Counted from the first letter of the stretch, positions 1 through 6,323 are shown. The stretch: 6,323 nucleotides of DNA from Prevotellaceae bacterium (GCA_022508635.1 JAFLUV010000135.1:1-6323), one strand, 5' to 3'. The notes: generated by a model not told the origin, from the sequence alone. Translations and numbers: made by a program.

Positions 1-215
1 AGGGCGTGCTGCTGCAGTTGAACGTACCGTCGTTAGTGGGTGCCTACGGTCAGGAAGTGCAGGCGAAAGCCAGGAAACTGCTGGACAAGGGTATGTATGA
101 CTGTTGTGGTACGGACACGCATTCAGCAGAACAGATGGATTATTTCTTGGAGAGTATGATTAGTAAGAAGGTGGTGAAAAAAGTGAAGTCTATATCAGAG
201 TCACAGGATTTGTAG
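1..215 (+). CDS. PHP-type capsular polysaccharide tyrosine phosphatase (CpsB/YwqE family), C-terminal part only
   Basis: The reading frame is open from the left edge and ends at TAG (213-215), so the 5' part lies outside the window. A GTG at position 6 is an internal valine codon, not the start. The visible residues fit the end of the CpsB/CapC/YwqE family: a strand ending in LLQLNVPSLVGAYG, a helix with an AKARKLLDKG core, then GTDTHS. In this family the SD/TD-x-H segment gives the last metal ligands of the PHP metal centre. Known members are manganese-dependent cytoplasmic phosphatases that remove phosphate from the tyrosine-rich tail of the Wzc-type kinase controlling capsule or exopolysaccharide export. 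A lysine-rich tail (KKVVKKVKS) follows. The gene probably closes a polysaccharide locus to the left, which cannot be seen. It converges on the next gene, so it is not part of that operon. Another PHP-family phosphoesterase is a less likely reading. Confidence 0.83.
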   Translation, partial: GVLLQLNVPSLVGAYGQEVQAKARKLLDKGMYDCCGTDTHSAEQMDYFLESMISKKVVKKVKSISESQDL

Positions 216-324
216 ACGCTACAGATAATAATAGAGAAAGGCAATAGTTTTAAATTCAATAATTCATCTATATAATATTGTACATATACGGAATCTGGTG
301 TACGGAAAACGTAAATGTTGTTAC
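216..324. other. AT-rich non-coding spacer between convergent genes
   Basis: This is about 109 bases of AT-rich DNA with no supportable reading frame. It forms the 3' untranslated region of the phosphatase transcript. The only internal pattern is the heptamer TACGGAA occurring twice, about 16 nt apart (near 287 and 301), which is too short to interpret. No promoter or RNA gene was recognised. Confidence 0.6.
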
Positions 325-367
325 AAAAGAAATGTATGACTGCAATGGGCAGACATACATTTCTTTT
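325..367. terminator. Bidirectional Rho-independent terminator shared by convergent genes
   Basis: The left arm AAAAGAAATGTATG (325-338) is the exact reverse complement of the right arm (354-367). Inside it, after an A/A mismatch, CTGC (340-343) pairs with GCAG (349-352) around the loop AATGG. On the + strand the arm runs into a T tract that continues to 370. On the - strand the same arms end in TTCTTTT. The hairpin can therefore stop transcripts from both sides, although the + direction has the better T tract. The T tract overlaps the TAA stop (369-371) of the minus-strand gene, so the hairpin starts essentially at the end of that coding region. Confidence 0.9.
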
Positions 368-368
368 T

Positions 369-3300
369 TTATTTCACGACGATGCGTTTGACGCTGACCG
401 TTCCGTCGGGTTTCGTCGAGCGGACGATGTTGATGCCGCGCTGCGGACGGGAGACTTTCATGCCGTCAATCGTATAGACGGCATCCCCGCCACCTGCTGC
501 CATCTCCTCTGAGGGTGATGTGATGGCATCGAGGAAGGCATCCTCGTCGAAGTTCTCGTCAATGCCGCTGAGCCATTCGCTGTAGGAGGTCAGGGTGTTG
601 GCCTGGCGGATGGTCGGGCGCGTCATGCGATAGATACGCTTGCCGCCGTCGGGGTAGCGTCCCACGCTCTCGTCGCCCCCATGGGCATGATAGGTGAGGC
701 AGTCGCTCCAGGAACCGTCGGCCGCCGTCAGCGTAACGCTCTGCTCGTCGGCATTGCTCAGGTTGAAACCCGTATGCAGGTAACGCAGCGGGTCGAGCTT
801 GTCGGCCCAGATGATGTAGTAGCCGTGTGCGGGAATGATGACCGGGGCATCGTCCCGGCCGCTTGCTCCGGCGGATGTCCCTCCGGACAGGAGGCGCGGC
901 GTGATGCAGTATTTCTGGGGAACGGCAGGGTCGTCGGTGAGATACATGCCGCTGAGGTCAATGTCATGGTCGGTCGTGTTGTACAGCTCTATCCAGTCAT
1001 TGCGCTTGCCATATTCGTTCGTGGCAACGCTATTGCCGGCGCTTACCTCGTTGACCACGACTGGCGGGGCACCTGCTGCCGTGAGGCAATCCGGGTGCAG
1101 AGGCGTGAAAATGGCTGTCAGCTGCGTGTTTGCATCCTTGTCGAGGTGCAATGTGCGGTCGCGGCTGACGATGGCTGTGCCCGAGGCAACACTGTAGCTT
1201 ATCTCGGCATTCCAGTAGATGTCGGACGATCCGGGCACGTTGTTGTGCACCTCCACGGCTATGATGTTTTCGCCCTTGCGCAGGAGGCTGGCAGGCAAGT
1301 CGAGGATGCCGGAGTCGGGATTGCCAGGGGCATAGGTCGTGGCGTATGTGTCGAAGGTCGGTTCTCCGTCGGGCATCAGGTAGCGGCATGCTTCTGTTCC
1401 GTTGATGTAGACTACGAAACCGTCGTCTGCAGTGAAGTTGAGGGTCATTGACGCAATGTCGGACGGTTCACCGTCTAACGTAAAGCTTTTGCGGAAGTAG
1501 TAGGTCGGGTACTTTCGGTTGCTGTCCGTACCATAGCTGATTGTCGTGGCGATGTCGCTCTTGCCATAGCCGAGCGGTGAGATGCCTTCGCCCCAGCTTG
1601 CTACGGAGCCTGTCTTCCAGTCCGTACCGTCAAGTGAACCCCTGTCCCAATAGCTCCATGCATCTCCTTTGTTGACGGCCTTTACTACGGCGTTGCTATT
1701 CTGCCTCCATCCCACGAAGTTGTAGCCAGCAGGGGCTGATACCTCAAGCGTGACGGGGGCAAAGAGCATTCCGTCGAAGGTTGCACCTGGTACCGGCTGA
1801 CCGTTCAGCAGGAAAGCTGCACCCGGAGCCGTGGCGCTGAACTGTACTGTCATGCCTTGGCTGAGGCCGTATGCTGAGCGTAGTGCGTTCATGCGGGTTG
1901 TACGCGATGTCTGTCCGCTCATTTGCGACTTTTGTTCATTGTAGGATGTCCAGGGGGCTTTGCCCTCCCACGAGAGGGCAGGCTCTACGAGGCGGCAAAT
2001 GCTGTCTCCAATCGCAAGGCAACGGTCTTTCGTGAAGACGCTGCCATGCAGGATGCAATAGGCATCAACGAAACGGCGACGGAAATCAGAGCTGCCGCGC
2101 TTCATGTCGTTGTAGATGGCAAGTAGTTCGTTGCCATAGTTGTTGTCAAGCAATTGTACGCCGTTGCTGTTGCTCCATCCCCAATCCTGGTCGAAGAGTG
2201 TCAGGTGGAACCTCCCGTCAGGAAGCGGGCGGTAGCCCTTTACATTATTATTATTGCAGATCCAGTCGGAACAGCCAATGTAGCTAATGGCAGCGAAGTA
2301 GTTCGTTACTTCGTCAATGTCGATAAGCTCTTTGAGTTCTTCGTAAGTGCCGGAACTGGAGGAACCGGATGCAAGCTGTTTCCAACGGTTGAAGGCATCC
2401 TTCGTGCCTGCCATCTGGAAATAGCCGTTCGAGTACTCAAAGGCATCCATCTCGTCGTCGTCATATCCATAGTACGCATAGCCGTGATAGCGGTTGTTGG
2501 GTTCACGCAGGTTAAGCTGGGCAAGGTAGCGACCGTTGAAGAAGACATGTACGGGCTGGTAGTCCTGACAATCAACATAGAAGCCGCTGGAGCGCAGAAC
2601 TTGTTGTGTGATGGCATCGCGAACACGTCCGTGTGCCTGCGAGTTATTGTCGTTGCCGCCGTTGCGAATCAGTATCTGACGGTATTTGTTGTAGGGGCTG
2701 TTGGGAAAGAAAGGGTAGGGGTCTATACTCTTTTTGCCTTCGTAGCGGTTGGTGGCCTTAATCTTGAAGGATGAGGGAGCATAGTGCCGGCTCCATCCTC
2801 CGGAGATGGAGAACTCTGCCTCTTGGTTGACGGCCATCTCTCCGTCGGGCGTAATGTATTCGAAGTTGACGGGACGTTCCCAGTCCATATTGATGTTGGA
2901 GGCTCCGTGGTTGCGTCCGCTCACCCCGTTCATGCCGTCTACGTAAACGCCAATCATACTGTCGTAGAGGTTTGCACGATTGGTGACAATGGATATTGCG
3001 GGCAGGTAATAGTCATGGTTGCGGTAGATGTAGCTTCGCGTTACGACGGGACTTGGGAGCATGCCTTGCTGCAAGAGGCAGAAGCGTAGCACTGTGGTCT
3101 CGCTGATATTGAAGCTGCCATCCGTACTTGTCTTGCCATTGGCGGCTGTTGGCGTAGAGCCGTCGGTGGTATAGCGCAACGTGGCACCTGTAGGGATGCT
3201 GACGCTAATGGAGAACGGCTCGGTGAAGAGGCGGGAGTCTGTGTCCACTTCGGGTGCATCAAGCCGAAAGTCAGCGAAGTCGCTGTCGTTGTTCGATGCT

Positions 3301-4793
3301 GCCGGCGAAGGCTCGCCTGTCCATCCCCATTCTTCGCTGCCGTCTTGCCGCCTTGCCCATGAGCATCGGGTGATGAGTTCGGGATAATCGGCAGAGATCA
3401 GGGACTTGCCTGCTTCGTCAAAAAGGCAGATAGTGCCGCCGCTATTCTTCAGCTTGAAGCGTATTTGCCGAAATGCTGTGTCGCCATAGGTTCCGTCGGC
3501 AGAGTTGTGGTCGAAATAGAGAACCTTAAAGTCACCTGCCTTTACGACACCTGTGCCAATGGGTAACTGAAACTTGAACGGATCTGTTTTATCGTCCGAT
3601 ACATACAAACCGTCCAGGAGGATGTTCTTTTCCGTGGGGTTGTAGATTTCTATCCAGCCGCCATAGTTATAGGAGTGGTCGATGTACTGGTCGATGTTTC
3701 CCACCTGTATCTCGTTGATGACAAGCTTCCTTGGGTTGCCGTCAGGGGCGTAGTCTTCGTAGAAGTCCGGCTCTATGGTCAGCCCGCAGTCGTAGAGCTT
3801 GCCGCCCCAGTTCTGTTGGACGTAGGCTGCAATGACGTTGCGACCGGCGGTGAGCAGGGCGGCAGGTACTTCCAGCTTCACGGCATTTGTGCCGTTGGTC
3901 CAGTCCTCTGCTTCGTCAAGTAATTGTCCGTTGACCCAGATGCGATAGCTGTCATCGTGCAGGACATGGAGCATATAGCGTGAGGTGCTGTCTACTTCTT
4001 CAAGGATGAAGTTGCGGCGGAACCAGAAGTTTGTGTTGTCTCCGCCCGGCCATTCGGTTTGGACGCCGTCAATGGCTCCCCAGTCGCCGATAGGCATGAC
4101 GGCTTCCGACCATTGGGAGTCGTCAAAGTCGGGGAGTGTCCAGCTGAGTGTCTCCGTTCGTCCTTCGATCTGCATGTCCCGGATACGCTGCCCTGATTCG
4201 TTGGCATAGTAGCACCAGTTGTAGAAGGAGGTGCCTGTCCAGAGTTCCCGTTCCTCGGTTGTGTCGTAGATACTGATGTTGGATATGGTGATGACTGTGT
4301 TGTCCTCTGTGGTGGGGAAGTCCAGGGCTATCTTGGCATCCTCGATATGTGTTCCGGTGAGCTTTGTACGGCTCAGGGTGATCTTCTTGTTTGCCTGGAG
4401 GTTGCCTGTGGTTGTGGTCAGGCAGATGCTTTCGTCTTCGTTTTCGCATAGTGCGATGTTGACGCCGCTGATGTCTTTGTCTGCTGTCAGGGAGATGAAG
4501 AAACGATAGGTGTGGTCGGCATGCAGGGTGACGGGTGTCTTGAATTGTACGCGGCCGTATTCGGCGTGACAACAAGCCGTGGGCATGGTGATGGTATAGA
4601 CGTCGCCGGCTTGTGCCTCATAGAGTTGTTCCCAGGCGTGGGTGCCGCCTGTGTTGAATCCGCCTTCATGGTTGAAGAGGAGCTTGCTTGTCCAGGGCTC
4701 TTGATAGCCCATCGGCAGGATGAAGCTTTGTGCGGTGAGGGGCAGGGAGCATGAGGCGAGGAGCAGAAGGAGTATGGCTGTTGTCTTTTTCAT
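369..4793 (-). CDS. Large secreted CotH kinase-like protein with lamin-tail, jelly-roll and T9SS tail domains
   Basis: This 1474-aa protein is probably secreted by T9SS. Domains by approximate residue: signal peptide 1-21 (likely LTA|QS); CBM4/9-like sandwich 25-178; jelly roll 180-341 (like the sugar-binding domain of GH2 enzymes); lamin-tail domain 353-475 (LVINEI, WIEIYNPT); chitobiase C-terminal-like domain 515-590 (LRYTTDGSTPT); CotH kinase-like domain 595-955; InlB-repeat-like fold 980-1033 and 1203-1232, split by a second jelly roll 1040-1202; lamin-tail domain 1243-1375 (VVVNEV, WIELYNTT); sorting-type tail 1437-1474 (VYTIDGMKVS, ending VKRIVVK). The CotH part keeps GRYLAQLNLRE (754-764), CSDWICNNNN (841-850) and FDQDWG (867-872), matching the family's catalytic and metal-binding acidic motifs. 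CotH proteins are atypical kinases, known from spore coats. In Bacteroidota their substrates are, to my knowledge, undefined. The ATG lies 9 nt after the upstream stop, with no Shine-Dalgarno sequence. The domain calls are by eye; the overall identity is secure, the function is not. Confidence 0.88.
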   Translation of the reverse strand: MKKTTAILLLLLASCSLPLTAQSFILPMGYQEPWTSKLLFNHEGGFNTGGTHAWEQLYEAQAGDVYTITMPTACCHAEYGRVQFKTPVTLHADHTYRFFISLTADKDISGVNIALCENEDESICLTTTTGNLQANKKITLSRTKLTGTHIEDAKIALDFPTTEDNTVITISNISIYDTTEERELWTGTSFYNWCYYANESGQRIRDMQIEGRTETLSWTLPDFDDSQWSEAVMPIGDWGAIDGVQTEWPGGDNTNFWFRRNFILEEVDSTSRYMLHVLHDDSYRIWVNGQLLDEAEDWTNGTNAVKLEVPAALLTAGRNVIAAYVQQNWGGKLYDCGLTIEPDFYEDYAPDGNPRKLVINEIQVGNIDQYIDHSYNYGGWIEIYNPTEKNILLDGLYVSDDKTDPFKFQLPIGTGVVKAGDFKVLYFDHNSADGTYGDTAFRQIRFKLKNSGGTICLFDEAGKSLISADYPELITRCSWARRQDGSEEWGWTGEPSPAASNNDSDFADFRLDAPEVDTDSRLFTEPFSISVSIPTGATLRYTTDGSTPTAANGKTSTDGSFNISETTVLRFCLLQQGMLPSPVVTRSYIYRNHDYYLPAISIVTNRANLYDSMIGVYVDGMNGVSGRNHGASNINMDWERPVNFEYITPDGEMAVNQEAEFSISGGWSRHYAPSSFKIKATNRYEGKKSIDPYPFFPNSPYNKYRQILIRNGGNDNNSQAHGRVRDAITQQVLRSSGFYVDCQDYQPVHVFFNGRYLAQLNLREPNNRYHGYAYYGYDDDEMDAFEYSNGYFQMAGTKDAFNRWKQLASGSSSSGTYEELKELIDIDEVTNYFAAISYIGCSDWICNNNNVKGYRPLPDGRFHLTLFDQDWGWSNSNGVQLLDNNYGNELLAIYNDMKRGSSDFRRRFVDAYCILHGSVFTKDRCLAIGDSICRLVEPALSWEGKAPWTSYNEQKSQMSGQTSRTTRMNALRSAYGLSQGMTVQFSATAPGAAFLLNGQPVPGATFDGMLFAPVTLEVSAPAGYNFVGWRQNSNAVVKAVNKGDAWSYWDRGSLDGTDWKTGSVASWGEGISPLGYGKSDIATTISYGTDSNRKYPTYYFRKSFTLDGEPSDIASMTLNFTADDGFVVYINGTEACRYLMPDGEPTFDTYATTYAPGNPDSGILDLPASLLRKGENIIAVEVHNNVPGSSDIYWNAEISYSVASGTAIVSRDRTLHLDKDANTQLTAIFTPLHPDCLTAAGAPPVVVNEVSAGNSVATNEYGKRNDWIELYNTTDHDIDLSGMYLTDDPAVPQKYCITPRLLSGGTSAGASGRDDAPVIIPAHGYYIIWADKLDPLRYLHTGFNLSNADEQSVTLTAADGSWSDCLTYHAHGGDESVGRYPDGGKRIYRMTRPTIRQANTLTSYSEWLSGIDENFDEDAFLDAITSPSEEMAAGGGDAVYTIDGMKVSRPQRGINIVRSTKPDGTVSVKRIVVK
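1929..3011 (-). other. CotH kinase-like domain within the large secreted protein
   Basis: This covers about residues 595-955. It opens with a PAISIVTNRANLYD strand and a segment naming the variable structural part (MDWERPVNFEYITPDG). Then come the SFKIKATNRYEGKKSID stretch, an arginine-containing strand ending in LIRNGGND (707-714), a helix (RDAITQQVLRSSG), the strand FFNGRYLAQLNLRE (751-764), DIDEVTNYFAA (825-835), D843 in CSDWICNNNN, and D868/D870 in DQDWG. This order is that of CotH family members, in which one conserved aspartate acts in catalysis and the DxD pair binds metal. A serine-rich loop (GSSSSG, 810-815) could be a flexible linker. All the family's visible acidic landmarks are present, so the domain does not look dead. 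Confidence 0.82.
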
Positions 4794-4802
4794 GGTGAGT
4801 GG
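4794..4802 (-). promoter_or_regulatory. Nine-base operon junction without Shine-Dalgarno sequence
   Basis: On the minus strand the first gene ends in TAG, followed by CCACTCACC and then the ATG of the second gene. There is no GGAGG-like sequence here or in the preceding bases. This is common in Bacteroidota, where initiation depends more on unstructured or A-rich leaders. The very short gap argues for co-transcription and possibly translational coupling of the two secreted proteins. Confidence 0.75.
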
Positions 4803-6206
4803 CTATCGGAGGACTTTGACGGTCTTGTCTGCAACGCGAAGGATGTAGTTGCCGTGGGGCAGCGTTGAGAGGGAGATGGCTTGGGAGTCTGTCAGGATCT
4901 GGCTGCGGCTGACGAGCTTCCCGGCGGTGTCGTAGATGGAGAGGTACTCGCCTTTTGCATTTTCCACGATGGCGTTGTCTCGTTCTGCGGTGAGCAGGAT
5001 GTCTTCAGCCGCGGTGATGCCGTTGATGCCTGTTCCGCCGGGCTTTACTTCGACTTTCATGGAGCAGACTTTGTTGTCGTAGGTGGACAGGGTCTTGGAG
5101 GAGACGGTGCGTGTGATGTATGAACCGGTGCAGTTGACGCTTGTGTAGAGCTTGACGCGGTAGTTCTCGTCGAGTATCTCGATGGACGAGATGTCGTTGG
5201 CTGTGATGCCGTGCAGTGCCAGGTCAGGCTGCATGTAGGTGCCTTCGGTCAGGGGGATGCAGTAACCGCCGTAGTTCCTTTCGCTATAGCAGCGTACTAC
5301 GATTTCGTCCTCGGGGGTAGTGAGCGGGGGACCGAAGATGCGGTTCAGTCCGGCTGCCCAGCCATTGAGGTTCCATGTCTCGTCGTAGCCGTCGTTGAAG
5401 AGCCAGACGAAGCCTCCGGTGGCTACGCCCTGGTCTTTCCATGCCTGGAACTGTGCCAGGTTCCTTTCTACGCTCCAGTCGTTGGAGTAGTCCAGCAGTC
5501 CGGGATGGCGCTGGCTTACGCCGGGGAAGTTCCAGGAGCCGACGTTGTTCAGGTTGCCTGCGCCTCCGTCGTAGCATTGTATCATGGCGCGGTCCACGGC
5601 TTCGGGCCTGGAGGCGCGTATCTTGCTGACGAGCGATGTCCAGTAGCTCATGTTGGTGTAGGGGGCGATGGTGGTCTGGTATCCCAGGTCGTACATCATG
5701 ATGTGGAACCTGGCTGCGGATTCGGCATCGTAGTCCTGCTCCGTGTCGTTGTTGACGGCATCTATCTCGGGCACGGCCTCCTTGAGTGCCTTGAAGTTGC
5801 GGTAGAGGATGGAGGTGGGGCCTGTTCCCCTGGAGCTTATGAGGTTCTTGATGTTCCCGTAGGAGCCGTTGCCCCAGCCTCCGATGCAGATTTCTATGCG
5901 CGAGATGCCTGTGGGAGGTGTCTTGAGGTCTTTGATGTCCTGCTGGTAGTAGGGCTGTGTCTGCTGGAAGACGTATTCCCCGTTCTTGCAGATGGTCTCT
6001 CCGTCGGTCGTGAGCGTGCCGTCGGCTTCCACGTTGACGTTGAAGAGGATGAGGTAGGTGAAGCCTGAGTTGCGGAGCTTCGTGATGGTGCCCGGCCTGC
6101 CGCGGCGGATGTGTCCGCCGGCATAGATGCCGGATACTTCGTTCTGGCTGTAGGCGTCTGCAAGGAATAGAATCGCGCCAAGGAGGATGAAGGTAAGTCT
6201 TTTCAT
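4803..6206 (-). CDS. Secreted GH18-like barrel protein with beta/gamma-crystallin domain and T9SS tail
   Basis: This 467-aa protein opens with a signal peptide (1-20, likely AYS|QNE). Residues 24-291 read as a GH18-like TIM barrel: FTYLILFNVNVEADGTL (49-65) matches the second strand; CIGGW (107-111) matches the SxGG strand; DAVNNDTE (149-156) matches the catalytic DxxDxDxE strand; QCYD (210-213) and GGFVWLFND (264-272) match later strands. GH18 proteins cleave beta-1,4 N-acetylglucosamine bonds in chitin, peptidoglycan or N-glycans, or serve as lectins. D149, D154 and E156 are retained, but the usual middle aspartate is N152 and the serine of SxGG is C107. Residues 301-388 form a beta/gamma-crystallin-like domain (RNYGGYCIPLTEG; motifs ANDISS and DNKVCS). 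Residues 394-467 are a T9SS-like tail (LSIYDTAGKLVS, LPHGNYILRV, ending VKVLR). The gene is first in a two-gene unit with the CotH-like gene. GH18 membership is inferred from motifs; activity and substrate are unknown. Confidence 0.82.
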   Translation of the reverse strand: MKRLTFILLGAILFLADAYSQNEVSGIYAGGHIRRGRPGTITKLRNSGFTYLILFNVNVEADGTLTTDGETICKNGEYVFQQTQPYYQQDIKDLKTPPTGISRIEICIGGWGNGSYGNIKNLISSRGTGPTSILYRNFKALKEAVPEIDAVNNDTEQDYDAESAARFHIMMYDLGYQTTIAPYTNMSYWTSLVSKIRASRPEAVDRAMIQCYDGGAGNLNNVGSWNFPGVSQRHPGLLDYSNDWSVERNLAQFQAWKDQGVATGGFVWLFNDGYDETWNLNGWAAGLNRIFGPPLTTPEDEIVVRCYSERNYGGYCIPLTEGTYMQPDLALHGITANDISSIEILDENYRVKLYTSVNCTGSYITRTVSSKTLSTYDNKVCSMKVEVKPGGTGINGITAAEDILLTAERDNAIVENAKGEYLSIYDTAGKLVSRSQILTDSQAISLSTLPHGNYILRVADKTVKVLR

Positions 6207-6323
6207 GCTTTTGTTGTGTTCGGTTATAAATGTTTTCAGCTATCCCTATTGTGTTTAGCGGGGACAAAGTTACCGAATTTTTTCCGTGTATCGGATGTTT
6301 TCTGCAAGTTTTTTTGATGCGGG
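6207..6323 (-). promoter_or_regulatory. Upstream leader and promoter region of the two-gene operon
   Basis: This AT-rich non-coding region precedes the GH18-like gene and continues past the window edge. The bases next to the ATG (GAACACAACAAAAGC on the minus strand) are A-rich and hold no Shine-Dalgarno sequence, a typical Bacteroidota leader. A small inverted repeat, TCCG-N5-CGGA (6283-6295), lies just upstream of the -7 element. It could be an operator, but the arms are only 4 bp. No other gene or RNA is seen. Confidence 0.5.
6265..6272 (-). promoter_or_regulatory. Candidate Bacteroides-type -7 promoter element
   Basis: On the minus strand this reads TAACTTTG, an exact match to the Bacteroidota -7 consensus TAnnTTTG bound by its primary sigma factor. 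It lies 58 nt before the ATG, which leaves a leader of roughly 50 nt. No clear TTTG or TTG -33 element is present at the expected 19-21 nt upstream, but an A-rich run just upstream (GGAAAAAATTC) could help. It would drive both minus-strand genes. Confidence 0.55.

Noticed and set aside
681..1451. 256-aa + strand open frame opposite the end of the CotH-like gene
   Set aside because: It is antisense to the lamin-tail and jelly-roll coding region, with no domain, ribosome site or promoter. Composition explains it.
2244..2255. (ATT)4 microsatellite, a possible phase-variable repeat
   Set aside because: It encodes the conserved asparagine run N847-N850. Units are triplets, so length change would not shift the frame, and four copies is short.
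2154..2774. 206-aa + strand open frame opposite the CotH kinase region
   Set aside because: The Val/Ile/Ala-rich translation could look like a membrane protein, but it mirrors the codons of the conserved kinase core and has no start signals.
372..3737. Recurrent CCGTCGGG-like words, considered as a dispersed DNA repeat
   Set aside because: They encode Pro-Asp-Gly turns with a constant codon choice (TPDG, MPDG, YPDG, KPDG), so protein structure and codon bias account for them.
5211..6068. Long + strand open frame (285 aa) opposite the GH18-like gene
   Set aside because: It lies fully antisense to a gene with clear domains and a signal peptide. Its translation is low-complexity Val/Gly/Ala-rich, as expected from the GC-biased third positions of the real gene.
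5284..6267. 327-aa minus-strand frame overlapping the GH18-like gene in another frame
   Set aside because: Its translation is rich in Arg, His, Pro and Gln with no recognisable domain. It is a frame shadow of the real gene, not an overlapping gene.
1..6323. CRISPR array, tRNA or rRNA genes, insertion sequences, attachment sites
   Set aside because: No regularly spaced repeats, clover-leaf sequence, transposase frame or terminal inverted repeats were seen on either strand.

Overview
The window most likely comes from a member of Bacteroidota, probably Bacteroidales and possibly Prevotellaceae. The evidence is as follows. Both complete proteins have signal peptides with a glutamine just after the likely cleavage site, and both end in tails resembling type IX secretion (T9SS) sorting domains. 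Neither gene has a Shine-Dalgarno sequence, and the one recognisable promoter element fits the Bacteroides -7 consensus TAnnTTTG. No marker gene fixes the genus.

Layout. The left edge (1-215, + strand) holds the last 70 or so codons of a PHP-type capsular polysaccharide tyrosine phosphatase (CpsB/YwqE family). A short AT-rich spacer (216-324) and a near-perfect hairpin (325-367) separate it from two genes that run the other way. The hairpin sits between convergent genes and looks like a shared bidirectional terminator. The two minus-strand genes fill the rest (369-6206), with only 9 nt between them, so they probably form one transcript read from the right edge leftwards. The right edge (6207-6323) is non-coding and carries a candidate promoter.

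The first gene of the pair (4803-6206) encodes a 467-aa secreted protein with a GH18-like TIM barrel, a two-motif beta/gamma-crystallin-like domain and a T9SS-like tail. The barrel keeps several GH18 landmarks in altered form. The second gene (369-4793) encodes a 1474-aa secreted mosaic. Its order is a CBM4/9-like sandwich, a jelly roll, a lamin-tail domain, a chitobiase C-terminal-like domain, a CotH kinase-like domain with its key acidic residues in place, an InlB-repeat-like fold split by a second jelly roll, a second lamin-tail domain and a T9SS-like tail.

How they may work together (inference). Both products should reach the cell surface or be released by the same route. One is a predicted glycan-binding or glycan-cleaving protein and the other carries an atypical kinase domain among adhesion-type modules. 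Known CotH kinases phosphorylate structural proteins of the Bacillus spore coat. A secreted kinase made together with a secreted GH18/crystallin protein therefore suggests extracellular phosphorylation of the partner or of another surface component. Nothing in the sequence proves this. It is the most interesting hypothesis in the window.
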